A stretch of 64,000 bases of DNA, taken from assembly GCF_036826855.1 (NCBI RefSeq), contig NZ_CP104578.1:5181501-5245500 (forward strand), given 5' to 3'. Source of the DNA: Streptomyces sp. SJL17-4 (GTDB taxonomy: Bacteria; Actinomycetota; Actinomycetes; Streptomycetales; Streptomycetaceae). The position numbers and the translations under genes were made by a program. The notes beneath the pieces are model-generated. The model searched no databases and was not told the DNA's origin. It was given only the letters and a program-made list of their open reading frames with translations. Below are positions 8,219 through 16,270 of this stretch, piece after piece (the stretch's first letter is position 1; the number at the start of each line of letters is the position of its first letter).

Positions 8219-9466
8219 GTGAAACTCCGATCGAAGATCCGCCTCTCCCTGATCGCCGGCGCGGCCGCGCTCGCCGCCTGCGTCGGCACGGTGGCGGCCG
8301 CACCCGCCCCGCCCAGGACGACGGCCGCGACGACGGCCGCGACGTCAGCTGGGACGACATCGACGCCGACCCGCGTCGAGCCCGCACAGCTGCGCACCGC
8401 CATGGACGCCGTCCACCGGGCGGGCGTCCCCGGGGTGTTCGGCGAGGTGCGGGACGCCGGCCGGACCTGGCGCGGGGCCTCGGGGGTCGCCGACCTCGCC
8501 ACCGGACGGCCCATGAGCCCCGACATGCGCCAACGCGTCGGCAGCATCACCAAGACCTTCACCGCCGCGGCCGTCATGCAGCAGGTCGAGAGGGGACGGA
8601 TCCGGCTCGACGCGCCCGTCGGCGCCTATCTGCCCGACCTCGTACCGGGGGAGAGGGGCAGGCGGATCACCGTCCGGATGCTCCTCAACAACACGAGCGG
8701 CATCCCCGACTACATCCCGTACGCCTTCCCCTCGCTCCAGCGGAACTCGCCCACCAGCCTGGACGACAACCGGTTCCGCGAGTTCCGGCCGGCCGAGCTG
8801 ATCGAGCTGGGGCTCGCGGCGCCGCCCGCGGGCGAGCCCGGCGGTCCCACGGGCGTCTACTCCAACACCAACTGGCTGCTGCTCGGCCAACTCCTGGAAC
8901 GGGTCACCGGAACCACCGCCGAGCGCTACATCACCCGTCACGTCATCGACCGCGCGGGGCTGCGGCACACCGGTTTCCCGGACGGACCGACGATCGACGG
9001 GCCGCACCCGCGCATGTACGAGTCCCTGTGGGGCCTGCTCGAACCGCCGCGTGACTACAGCGTCTACAACATGTCCTGGACGGGTACGGGAGCCGCCCTC
9101 GTCTCCACCATGGACGACCTCAACCGCTTCTACGCGCGGCTGCTCGACGGCAGGATCGTCAGCCGGTCGTCACTGGCGCAGATGCAGCGCACGGTCCCGG
9201 TCCGCGCCCTGGACGGGACGATGATCGAGTACGGCCTCGGCCTGCACAAGGTCGTCGTCCCCGGCTGCGGCACCTTCTGGGGTCACGACGGCACGGTCTG
9301 GGGAGCCGGCACGATCTCCCTGACCCGGTCGGACGGCGGCCGTCAGATGTCGATGGCGGTCAACCTCCAGCGCTGGAACCCCCGGAGCGCGGAGGCGACC
9401 CCGCAGCCCCACCCCATCGACACGGCCCTGGAGACGCTGCACGACCAGGCCCTCTGCGGCGCGTAG
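8219..9466 (+). CDS. Exported serine hydrolase (class C beta-lactamase / DD-peptidase fold)
   Basis: 415 residues from GTG 8219, AAGGAG upstream. A signal peptide covers about residues 1-29 (AAALAACVGTVAAAP). The penicillin-recognising fold shows Ser109-Ile-Thr-Lys112 (SxxK), Tyr214-Ser-Asn216 (YxN) and His356-Asp-Gly in place of KTG, so it is likely an active D-aminopeptidase, DD-carboxypeptidase or esterase outside the membrane. It is not necessarily a beta-lactamase. Ends with a Cys (LCGA) that could pair with Cys350. Confidence 0.88.
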   Translation: MKLRSKIRLSLIAGAAALAACVGTVAAAPAPPRTTAATTAATSAGTTSTPTRVEPAQLRTAMDAVHRAGVPGVFGEVRDAGRTWRGASGVADLATGRPMSPDMRQRVGSITKTFTAAAVMQQVERGRIRLDAPVGAYLPDLVPGERGRRITVRMLLNNTSGIPDYIPYAFPSLQRNSPTSLDDNRFREFRPAELIELGLAAPPAGEPGGPTGVYSNTNWLLLGQLLERVTGTTAERYITRHVIDRAGLRHTGFPDGPTIDGPHPRMYESLWGLLEPPRDYSVYNMSWTGTGAALVSTMDDLNRFYARLLDGRIVSRSSLAQMQRTVPVRALDGTMIEYGLGLHKVVVPGCGTFWGHDGTVWGAGTISLTRSDGGRQMSMAVNLQRWNPRSAEATPQPHPIDTALETLHDQALCGA

Positions 9467-9490
9467 TCCGCGCCCGCATAGCCTCCTCAC

Positions 9491-9943
9491 ATGTCCTTCG
9501 AGATGAAAACCCAGAAGAACACCGAGATGAACGACGCCGTACGGGGGCTGCTCGACGCCCCGTACATGGCCGTGCTCGCCACCCTCAACCCCGATGGCGC
9601 CCCGCAGAGTTCGGTGGTGTGGGTCAGCCGTGACGGCGGCGAGGTGCTGATCTCCACCACGCAAGGCCGGCGCAAGGCGCGGAACATGCTCCGGGACCCG
9701 CGCGTCGGCCTGACCGTCTTCGACCCCGCCGACCCCGACCTGTACGTCGAGATACGCGGCACGGCCGCCCTCACCGAGGACACCGGCCGGGCGGTGGCCG
9801 TCCGCATCGCCGAGGAGTACCTCGGTCCGGGCGGCGGCAAGGAGTACGAGGAGGCTCCGGCGGAGCAGGTCCGCGTGGTCGTCCGCATCACGCCGACCAA
9901 GATCCTCGGCAGCGCCACCAGGGCCACCGACCCCGCCGTCTAG
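9491..9943 (+). CDS. PPOX-class flavin/F420-dependent oxidoreductase
   Basis: 150 residues with the split-barrel fold: [19 protein letters not shown] at about 27-45, [15 protein letters not shown] and [10 protein letters not shown] at the end. These are the signature segments of the TIGR03618-like F420-dependent PPOX proteins. No ribosome site precedes ATG 9491, so it may be leaderless. Its TAG overlaps the TAG of the convergent VOC gene by four bases. Substrate unknown. Confidence 0.85.
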   Translation: MSFEMKTQKNTEMNDAVRGLLDAPYMAVLATLNPDGAPQSSVVWVSRDGGEVLISTTQGRRKARNMLRDPRVGLTVFDPADPDLYVEIRGTAALTEDTGRAVAVRIAEEYLGPGGGKEYEEAPAEQVRVVVRITPTKILGSATRATDPAV

Positions 9944-10383
9944 GCCTGTTCCGGGGCGGTGGAGGTGTACTGGGCGGCGTACTCCCCGGTCGGCGGGGTC
10001 GTGGTGATGACGTCGATCAGTACGCCGTCGGGCGCGCCGAGGATGAAGTGGCGCTGGCCGAAGTCCTCGGTGCGGAGGGGGAGGAGCTCGGGGAGACCGG
10101 CCTCCCCCACCAGGCGGCGGTGCTCCGCGTCGACGTCCTCGACCTCGAAGTTGAGGAGCAGGCCGCCGCTGGTGGGGGTGCGGTGGCCCGCGGGGAGGGT
10201 CGGGTGGCTGTGGTCGAGGAGCGCGAGCTCGTACTGCGGCGCGTCGGGGCGGTGGAGGCTCACGTACCAGTCGGCCTCGAAGGTCGTCGTGAAGCCGAGG
10301 TGGCGGGTGTAGAAGTCGCGGGAGGCTGCGACGTCGCGGGTGCGGATCACGGGGTAGAAGCTGCTGAGCCGTCCGGTCGTCAT
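9940..10383 (-). CDS. VOC / glyoxalase-family protein
   Basis: 147 residues from ATG 10383 (GAGGAGAA upstream). Two beta-alpha-beta-beta-beta modules: [23 protein letters not shown] at the start and [17 protein letters not shown] in the second half, ending [12 protein letters not shown]. Members bind a metal and act as dioxygenases, isomerases or antibiotic-binding resistance proteins; the metal ligands cannot be fixed by eye. It is divergent from a TetR regulator with two matching operators between them, so it is very probably that regulator's target. Confidence 0.87.
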   Translation of the reverse strand: MTTGRLSSFYPVIRTRDVAASRDFYTRHLGFTTTFEADWYVSLHRPDAPQYELALLDHSHPTLPAGHRTPTSGGLLLNFEVEDVDAEHRRLVGEAGLPELLPLRTEDFGQRHFILGAPDGVLIDVITTTPPTGEYAAQYTSTAPEQA

Positions 10384-10422
10384 GGGGTCGTTCTCCTCGT
10401 CGTGCGTCGCTCGCTCCGATTC

Positions 10423-10441
10423 CACATACCCGGGGTATGTG
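10423..10441. promoter_or_regulatory. TetR-type operator 1
   Basis: Perfect 19-base palindrome CACATACC-CGG-GGTATGTG in the VOC/tetR intergenic region, 40 bases upstream of the VOC start. Its core recurs 32 bases away (operator 2). Confidence 0.85.
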
Positions 10442-10454
10442 AGTGACGAGAGCT

Positions 10455-10473
10455 AACATACCTCGGGTATGTG
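10455..10473. promoter_or_regulatory. TetR-type operator 2
   Basis: Second copy, ACATACC-TCG-GGTATGT (arms 10456-10462 and 10466-10472), differing from operator 1 only in the centre and one flank. The centre-to-centre distance of 32 bases is three helical turns, so two dimers would sit on the same face. A GTG at 10471 lies inside this site and is unlikely to be the regulator's start. Confidence 0.85.
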
Positions 10474-10497
10474 AAATGGGAAGGGCGGTGTGCGGCG

Positions 10498-11193
10498 ATG
10501 CCGGACGAACGGGCGGCCGACGAGCGGGCGGCGGACGAGCAGGCAGCGGGCGACCGGGCCGCAGTCGGCGGTGCGGCCGGACCCGGCGGCGCCCAGGGCC
10601 TCCGGGCCGGGCAACGGGCGGCGACCCGGCGGGCGCTCCTCGCGGAGGGCCGGAGACGGTTCGCCGAGGACGGCTACCACGGGGTGGTGCTCGCGGAGGT
10701 GGCCCGCGCGGTGGGGGTCACCAAGGGCGCGGCCTACCACCACTTCGAGAGCAAGGCGGGGCTGTTCCGGGCCGTGGTGGCCGAGGTCCAGGGGGAGTTG
10801 GGGGACCGGGTCGCGGCGGCGGCCGACGAACGGACCGACCCCTGGGAGCAGTTGCGCGCCGGCTGCCGGGCCTTCCTGGCGGCCGGTTCGGACCCGGCCG
10901 TACGACGGATCGTGCTGGTCGACGCGCCGACGGTCCTGGGGTGGGAGGAATGGCGCGCCCTGGACGAGGAATCCTCGGCGCGGCACCTGACGGAGGCGCT
11001 GGAGGGGCTGGTGGAGGCGGGCATCGTCGCCGAACAGCCGGTGGAACCGCTGGCCCGGCTGCTGTCGGGCGCGATGAACGAGGCGGCGCTGTGGCTGGCG
11101 AGGGGCGACAGCGCCACGTCGGCGGAGGCGCTGGAGCGGACGGTGGCGGCGCTGGACGGGCTGCTGGCGGGGATTCGCCGCGCGGGGGCGTGA
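10498..11193 (+). CDS. TetR-family repressor
   Basis: 231 residues from ATG 10498. After a disordered Ala/Asp/Glu-rich N terminus of about 40 residues comes the TetR DNA-binding domain (RALLAEGRRRFAEDGYHGVV, AEVARAVGVTKGAAYHHFESK at about 70-92) and an all-helical ligand domain (TetR C-terminal, with EEWRALDEE and LLSGAMNEAALWLA). The divergent VOC gene and the paired palindromes between them indicate local control of both genes. Confidence 0.92.
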   Translation: MPDERAADERAADEQAAGDRAAVGGAAGPGGAQGLRAGQRAATRRALLAEGRRRFAEDGYHGVVLAEVARAVGVTKGAAYHHFESKAGLFRAVVAEVQGELGDRVAAAADERTDPWEQLRAGCRAFLAAGSDPAVRRIVLVDAPTVLGWEEWRALDEESSARHLTEALEGLVEAGIVAEQPVEPLARLLSGAMNEAALWLARGDSATSAEALERTVAALDGLLAGIRRAGA

Positions 11194-11195
11194 GG

Positions 11196-11300
11196 CAGCC
11201 GGTCAGTCCGCGTCACCCGGCCGGTCGGCCCGCGGTCACCCAGCCGGTCAGTCCGCGCTCAGCCAGCAGTCAGCCAGCCATCAGCCCGCGCTCAGCCAGC
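11196..11300. repeat. 22-23 bp tandem repeats filling the tetR 3' flank
   Basis: Three units of 22-23 bases (11196-11217, 11218-11240, 11241-11263) share CAGCCGGTCAGTCCGCG and end TCACC or TCAGC; degenerate CAGCCAG units continue to about 11300, into the 3' end of the convergent small gene. They begin three bases after the tetR stop. Confidence 0.7.
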
Positions 11301-11586
11301 GGTCGTCCTGGAACTCGGTGGGGACCTCGTCCTCCGACGGGTCGATCCCGCGGCGCTCCAGCTCGTCGAACCACCGGTCCCGCTGCGACTCGGGCAGCCG
11401 CCGTCCGCACCAGGGGCAGAAGTCGATGGTGATGCTCGACGTGCCGCCGTCATGGATGAGCAGCCCGTACTCCTGGAACTTGGGACTGAAGCCGATCAGC
11501 GCGTCCGGGCAGTCGAAGGGGTCGTCGTGCTGGTCGCAGTCCACGTCCAGGCGGCGGTTCATCGCCTCGCAGCAGTGGGTGGTCAT
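11281..11586 (-). CDS. Small cysteine-rich conserved protein (DUF6980-like)
   Basis: 101 residues from ATG 11586 (GAGAGGAC upstream). MTTHCCEAMNRRL, a DPFDCPD segment, HDGGTSS and FCPWCGRRLPES define a compact protein with a CPxCG zinc knuckle plus an N-terminal CC pair. I recall this pattern as DUF6980, but the number is from memory. Function unknown. The last residues are encoded in the repeat region shared with the tetR 3' flank. Confidence 0.72.
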   Translation of the reverse strand: MTTHCCEAMNRRLDVDCDQHDDPFDCPDALIGFSPKFQEYGLLIHDGGTSSITIDFCPWCGRRLPESQRDRWFDELERRGIDPSEDEVPTEFQDDRWLSAG

Positions 11587-11672
11587 CGTGCTCGTCCTCT
11601 CCCGGTCACGCGGACAGGCTAACGAGCGGCCGGGAGGGACGGGCGTGCCGGTCGGCGTGCGAGCATGCACCG

Positions 11673-12407
11673 GTGCGTGAACTGAGTGAGTTGACCGAGG
11701 TCGAGGACCCGGCCTGGCCGGTCCTCGGCGAGAAGCTGCGGGCCGCGCCCGTACCCGTCGAGGTGCTGGACGCCGACCCCACGCGGGGCGCTGCCGCGCT
11801 GCTGCGGACGCAGGTGACCGTGCGGTCGTTCCTGGGGGCGTTCGTCTTCCACAGCGGCGGGGCGTTCGTCGACGACGGCTGGCTGCGGGTGTACGGCAGC
11901 CCGGCCGGCGACAACGACCGGCGGCTGCCCTCGCTCGCGCAGGTCAACGACTTCCCCGCGGACGCGGCGGCCGACCCGGGGTGGCGGCCCGACGCGGGGC
12001 TCGTCGTGGCCCATGACGTACTCGGCGGGGTGTTCGTCCTCCAGGGCGGGCCCGCGGACCGGGTCGGGCTGCCCGGACAGCCCGGCGAGATGGTGTACTT
12101 CGCGCCGGACTCGCTGAGCTGGGACGCGCTGGGCGCCGGGTACGGGGCCTGGCTGTCGTGGATGCTGTCCGGCGGCACGGAGGAGTTCTACGCGGGCCTG
12201 CGCTGGCCCGGCTGGCAGGACGAGGTCCGTCGGCTGGACGGTGACCGGGGCCTCACCCTCTACCCGCCGCTGTGGTCGGCGGAGGCGCACCAGGACCTCA
12301 CCGCGACCAGCCGCCGCGTCGTGACGATGGCGGAACTCCTGGATGCCCAGCGCGAGACGTGCGTGGCACTCGACGAGAGCGACCCCGGTTTCCTGGGGAA
12401 CGTATGA
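11673..12407 (+). CDS. DUF2625 family protein
   Basis: 244 residues starting at GTG 11673 with no ribosome site, probably leaderless. RELSELTEVEDPAWPVL at the start, a FHSGGAFVDDGWLRVYGS segment, NDFP and DSLSWDALGAGYGAWLSWML match what I know of DUF2625 proteins, which have no assigned function. It overlaps the next gene by ATGA, so the two are translated together. Confidence 0.8.
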   Translation: MRELSELTEVEDPAWPVLGEKLRAAPVPVEVLDADPTRGAAALLRTQVTVRSFLGAFVFHSGGAFVDDGWLRVYGSPAGDNDRRLPSLAQVNDFPADAAADPGWRPDAGLVVAHDVLGGVFVLQGGPADRVGLPGQPGEMVYFAPDSLSWDALGAGYGAWLSWMLSGGTEEFYAGLRWPGWQDEVRRLDGDRGLTLYPPLWSAEAHQDLTATSRRVVTMAELLDAQRETCVALDESDPGFLGNV

Positions 12408-12937
12408 GCGTGGGGGAGGGGAACGGGGTGGCCGGCCGTACGGTACGGACCTCCCGCCTCGACCTCGTCCCGCTCGCCGTCGCGCACGCCGAGGAGATGG
12501 CCGGGGTCCTCGCCGACCCCGCCTTGCACACCTTCATCGGAGGCACCCCGCTGACCCCGTCCGAACTGCGGGCCCGGTACGAGCGGTTGGCGGCGGGCTC
12601 GCCGGACCCGGCGGTGGTCTGGGGCAACTGGGTGGTCCGGCTCCGCGCCGAGGACCGGCCGACCGGGACCGTACAGGCGACGGTCACGGAGGACGGGCGG
12701 GTCGCGGAGGTCGCGTGGGTGATCGGCGCGGCGTGGCAGGGCCGGGGCATCGCGCGGGAGGCGGCCGAGGGCCTGGTCGCCCTGCTCGTGGAGCACGGCG
12801 CGCGGACGATCGTGGCCCATGTCCACCCGGACCACGCGGCCTCGGCGGCCGTCGCCGCCGCGGCCGGCCTCACCCCCACGGACCGGGTGGAGGACGGCGA
12901 GGTCAGATGGGAGCGGCGGGTGCCCGGCCGCCTGTGA
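12404..12937 (+). CDS. GNAT-family N-acetyltransferase
   Basis: 177 residues from ATG 12404, overlapping the DUF2625 stop. RTSRLDLVPLAVAHAEEM is the usual first strand and helix of the RimJ/RimL-like branch, and VAWVIGAAWQGRGIAREAAEGL carries the Q/RxxGxG/A acetyl-CoA loop. Acceptor unknown. The coupling to DUF2625 is the only clue to its role. Confidence 0.85.
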   Translation: MSVGEGNGVAGRTVRTSRLDLVPLAVAHAEEMAGVLADPALHTFIGGTPLTPSELRARYERLAAGSPDPAVVWGNWVVRLRAEDRPTGTVQATVTEDGRVAEVAWVIGAAWQGRGIAREAAEGLVALLVEHGARTIVAHVHPDHAASAAVAAAAGLTPTDRVEDGEVRWERRVPGRL

Positions 12938-13065
12938 AGCCGGGGGCACTTCTCCTGGCGCTTCTCCCTCAAGTCTTCCTCAGGGAAGCGGCATTGGCGC
13001 TCGGCGGCCGCAGGGCGTGACCTAACGTCGCAGGTCGGGGCCGTTCGACCACGGGGAGACTACTG

Positions 13066-13554
13066 ATGACCGGAATACGCGCGTATCTGTTGACGGGGGC
13101 CGCACTCGGGCTTCTCTCGATCGGGGCCGTCGGGTGCACCGGCCCGGGTCCCGCCCCGGCAGCGACCTCACCCGCCTCACCCACCGCATCCGCACCCACG
13201 AGCCGTAATACCGCGGCGGCAGCCGCGCAGGAGAAGCGCGTCAAGGACGCCCTCGACACGGTCTCTCCGGACGCTCCCGAGTTCGTGGAGTCCGGGACCG
13301 AGCGGGTGGAGGACGGGGTGCGCCACCTCTCCCCGCTGAAGAAGGGAGCCGCCTACCAGCTGGCCCTCGTCTGCGCCGGCGAGGGCGCGGTCGTGCCCGT
13401 CGTCGACGGCGAGGAGATCCGGACCGTGCCCTGCGACGGCGTTCCCGTGCTGCACCGGATCACGAGCGCGCCCGCCGAACTTCCTCTCGTGCTCACGGGC
13501 CGGGCGGGCGCCTCGGGCGCGGTGGGCTGGCGCATCGTCACGCTCACGGGCTGA
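13066..13554 (+). CDS. Putative lipoprotein
   Basis: 162 residues with a lipoprotein signal peptide (hydrophobic to about residue 22, GAVGC lipobox, Cys24), then a Pro/Ser/Thr linker and a globular domain of about 100 residues containing LVCAGEGAV and TVPCDG. No family recognised. The ending (VLTGRAGASGAVGWRIV) resembles small beta-sandwich wall proteins. Its last 11 bases overlap the convergent membrane protein gene. Confidence 0.72.
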   Translation: MTGIRAYLLTGAALGLLSIGAVGCTGPGPAPAATSPASPTASAPTSRNTAAAAAQEKRVKDALDTVSPDAPEFVESGTERVEDGVRHLSPLKKGAAYQLALVCAGEGAVVPVVDGEEIRTVPCDGVPVLHRITSAPAELPLVLTGRAGASGAVGWRIVTLTG

Positions 13555-16153
13555 GCGGGCCGGAACCTCCGCCCTCCGCCGGACCCTCCGCCCTCCGCCG
13601 GGCCCTGGCGCCGAGCCACAGGGACGCGGCGAGCAGCAGCGCGCCCGCCGTCCCCGCCGCCAGCCCGGCACGCAGGCCCGGTGGGCGGAAGTCGCAGGTC
13701 ACGGTCGTCGTCCCCGGGCGGACGTCGATGGCCAGGAGACCGCCGTACGAACCCGCCTGCCCGCCCTCGCACCGCCAGCCGGCGATCCTCGGGGCGGCCA
13801 CCACCGCCGTGCCCGTCGTGCCGGGCGGGAGCGTGGCGGTGAGGCCGTCGGAGCGGATGTCGACCCGCGTCGCCGCCCGGGCGCGCAGCCCGTCCACGGC
13901 CGTGCGCAGGCGGTCGCGGTCCAGGCAGGCGATCTCGGCGGTCCCGCCGCGCGGGACCAGCGGCTTCGCCACCGGGTCCCGCTGCACGCCCAGCGACGTC
14001 AGCGCCGCCCGCCGCTTCGGCTGACCGCCGAGCAGCCGCGTCTCGTACGCGCCCAGGCGGGCCGTACCCGTCGCGTCCGGGGCCCAGAGGAAGACCTCCG
14101 TACCGACCCGGCACGCACCGCCCGTCCCCGGAGCCTCGTAGACCCACGCGCCGAGCAGCAGTTCCTGGTTGCGGAAGGGCGACCTGCCGTACGTCGGGGC
14201 CGGACCCGGCCGCCGTACCGTGACGAGCGGCAGCGGCTCCGCGCGGACCACCTCCCCGTCCCGCCACCTCGCCCCCACCCCGAACAGCGCGTCCGTCACC
14301 GGGTTGTCCAGGCTCAGCAGGTTCCGGCCCCGGGACGTCCAGCCGCCGCCCAGCGCGGTCAGCGTCTCCGTCAGGACCGCCGGGGTGTGGCTGCTGTAGT
14401 ACGCGGCGCCCTGGCCGCCCAGGAGCAGCGGATCGTTGCCCGCCACCCGGGGCAGACCCGAGTCCGTGCGGTACGCGGGCCAGCCGTCCGCCTCCGCGAG
14501 GGCGTCCGCCCGGCGCTGCTGCTCGGCACCGTACGGCGGGTAGTCGTCGAGCCGGACCAGCCGCTCCCGGTCCGCGTACGCCGTCGTCGCGGCCGCCTGG
14601 CCGACCACGGTGCCGACGACCAGGAGCGTGGCGAGCACCCCGTACCGGCCCCGGCGCGGGAGCAGCAGCGCGCCCGCGACCGCCGCCAGGCCGACGGCCG
14701 TGAGCAGCAGCGCCCACGGGGTGAGGAAGGGGCTCGGGAGCGCGCCCAGAGTCAGGGTCACGACCACCGCCGCCCCGCCGAGCAACGCCCGGCGGTCCGG
14801 GCGGCCATGGGCGAAGCCCGTCCACGCCGCCAGGACGAGGACGCCGGAGAGGACGAAGGTCTGGCGGTACGGGCTGCCGTTCGGGGTGGCGAAGGCATGC
14901 CACAGGAGGTGCGTCGGGCCCCACTGCATCGAGGCCACGACCACCGCGCACAGTCCTGCCCACAGCCACCGCTCCCGGCCGGGGACGTCGCGGCGGAACA
15001 GCAGCGCGGCGACGAGCAGCAGCACCGCCGTGGAGACGAAGGCCGCCGGTGTCGAGAAGCTGTACGTCACGGGGAGCAGCCGGGCGAGGACGTCCGTGGC
15101 GGGTGCCGGGTCGAACTCCCTGACCAGGCCCGGGTGCGCGTGACGCGAACCGAGGAAGACGGGGGCGAGGACGGGCGCGGCGAGGGCGATCCCGATGCCG
15201 GTCGTCAGGGCGGCCCGCAGCAGGGTACGGAGGGCGCCGCGGCCCCCACGGGGGACGTCGCCCCACGCGGAGGCCGTCGCCGAGCCGGTCGCCGAAGCCG
15301 AGGCACCGGCCGTCGCCGAGCCCGCCGCGCCGGTCGTCGCCGAGCCCGCCGCGCCGGCCGTCGCCGCGCCGGCCGTCGCCGCGCCGGCCCTCGCTGAACC
15401 CGTCGCACCGGTCGCCGTCGCCGAGCCCGCCGTCGCGAGTCGGACCACCAGGACCAGCGCCGCCCCGATCGTCGCCATGTACGCCGTGTAGAAGTTCGCC
15501 ACCCAGCAGACCGCGACGACCAGCGGCCCGAGGAGCGGCCGGCTGCCCTCCCGTACCCACTCGCCCACCAGGCAGAGCAGCGGGAAGGCGATCAGGCCGT
15601 CCAGCCACATCGGGTTGTACGTGCCCTCCGCGAGCGACCAGCCGCAGAGCGCGTACGAGGCGCCCAGGACCGACGCCCACCACCAGGTGCCGGGGCCGAG
15701 GCGGCGCAGCAGGTACGTCATGGCCACCGCCGCGACCGCCGTCTTCAGGACGGTGATCGCGTACACCGCGTACTCGATGTCCCCGCGCGGGAAGAGCGCG
15801 ACCAGCGGCGCGAAGGGGCTCGACACGTACGTGCCGTAGTCGGGGAGGAAGCTCGTGCCCCAGCCCGCCTGCCAGTCGAGCAGCAGCCCGCCGTCCGCCC
15901 GGCCGCGCAGCAGGTCCCACAGGTGCGCGTGGAACGGCACGAACTGGTTCGCGAGGTCGTTGACGGCCCGGTGGCGCGGCCCGAAGGGGAAGATCCGGGC
16001 GACGGCGTCGCCGCCGCAGACGGCGAGCACGGTGAGCAGCGCGGCGAGGAGCAGGGAGCGCGGGCCCTCGGCCGTGAGCCGGGTCGCGGTGCCCACGGTG
16101 GTGGGCGTGAGGGCGGGCGGCGTGGAGCCCCGCGTACGGGTGGCGTTCGGCAT
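13544..16153 (-). CDS. YfhO-family integral membrane protein
   Basis: 869 residues from ATG 16153. Many transmembrane helices over residues 35-520, then a large extracytoplasmic domain (about 530-820) and a last helix before a basic tail. QAGWGTSFLPDYGTYVSSPFAPL and YNPMWLDGLIAFPLL fit the YfhO family, GT-C-like membrane glycosyltransferases that use polyprenyl-phosphate sugars to decorate wall polymers. It is divergent from a GtrB/DPM-type synthase, which would supply that sugar donor. Residues 200-240 carry an Ala/Thr/Gly run encoded by a GCC-GGT-rich microsatellite (about 15280-15430). Confidence 0.87.
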   Translation of the reverse strand: MPNATRTRGSTPPALTPTTVGTATRLTAEGPRSLLLAALLTVLAVCGGDAVARIFPFGPRHRAVNDLANQFVPFHAHLWDLLRGRADGGLLLDWQAGWGTSFLPDYGTYVSSPFAPLVALFPRGDIEYAVYAITVLKTAVAAVAMTYLLRRLGPGTWWWASVLGASYALCGWSLAEGTYNPMWLDGLIAFPLLCLVGEWVREGSRPLLGPLVVAVCWVANFYTAYMATIGAALVLVVRLATAGSATATGATGSARAGAATAGAATAGAAGSATTGAAGSATAGASASATGSATASAWGDVPRGGRGALRTLLRAALTTGIGIALAAPVLAPVFLGSRHAHPGLVREFDPAPATDVLARLLPVTYSFSTPAAFVSTAVLLLVAALLFRRDVPGRERWLWAGLCAVVVASMQWGPTHLLWHAFATPNGSPYRQTFVLSGVLVLAAWTGFAHGRPDRRALLGGAAVVVTLTLGALPSPFLTPWALLLTAVGLAAVAGALLLPRRGRYGVLATLLVVGTVVGQAAATTAYADRERLVRLDDYPPYGAEQQRRADALAEADGWPAYRTDSGLPRVAGNDPLLLGGQGAAYYSSHTPAVLTETLTALGGGWTSRGRNLLSLDNPVTDALFGVGARWRDGEVVRAEPLPLVTVRRPGPAPTYGRSPFRNQELLLGAWVYEAPGTGGACRVGTEVFLWAPDATGTARLGAYETRLLGGQPKRRAALTSLGVQRDPVAKPLVPRGGTAEIACLDRDRLRTAVDGLRARAATRVDIRSDGLTATLPPGTTGTAVVAAPRIAGWRCEGGQAGSYGGLLAIDVRPGTTTVTCDFRPPGLRAGLAAGTAGALLLAASLWLGARARRRAEGPAEGGGSGPLSP

Positions 16154-16270
16154 GACCCGTCGAATATGCCAGCGTCCGACCGGGAGAATCCGCTCCGCGC
16201 GACCCAGTTCATTCAATGGTCGCCTGAAGGCCATCCACGGGGTCCGGCCGGGACACCGTGCTCCGTTGTC

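Noticed and set aside
11196..11300. CRISPR-like regular repeats
   Set aside because: Units are contiguous and degenerate with no spacers and no cas genes nearby.
15280..15430. GCC-GGT microsatellite as a mobile or regulatory element
   Set aside because: It is in frame within the YfhO gene and encodes an Ala/Thr/Gly stretch.
13353..15920. Second long minus-strand frame inside the YfhO gene
   Set aside because: Runs in another frame with an Arg/Gly/Pro-rich product; the YfhO frame has membrane helices.
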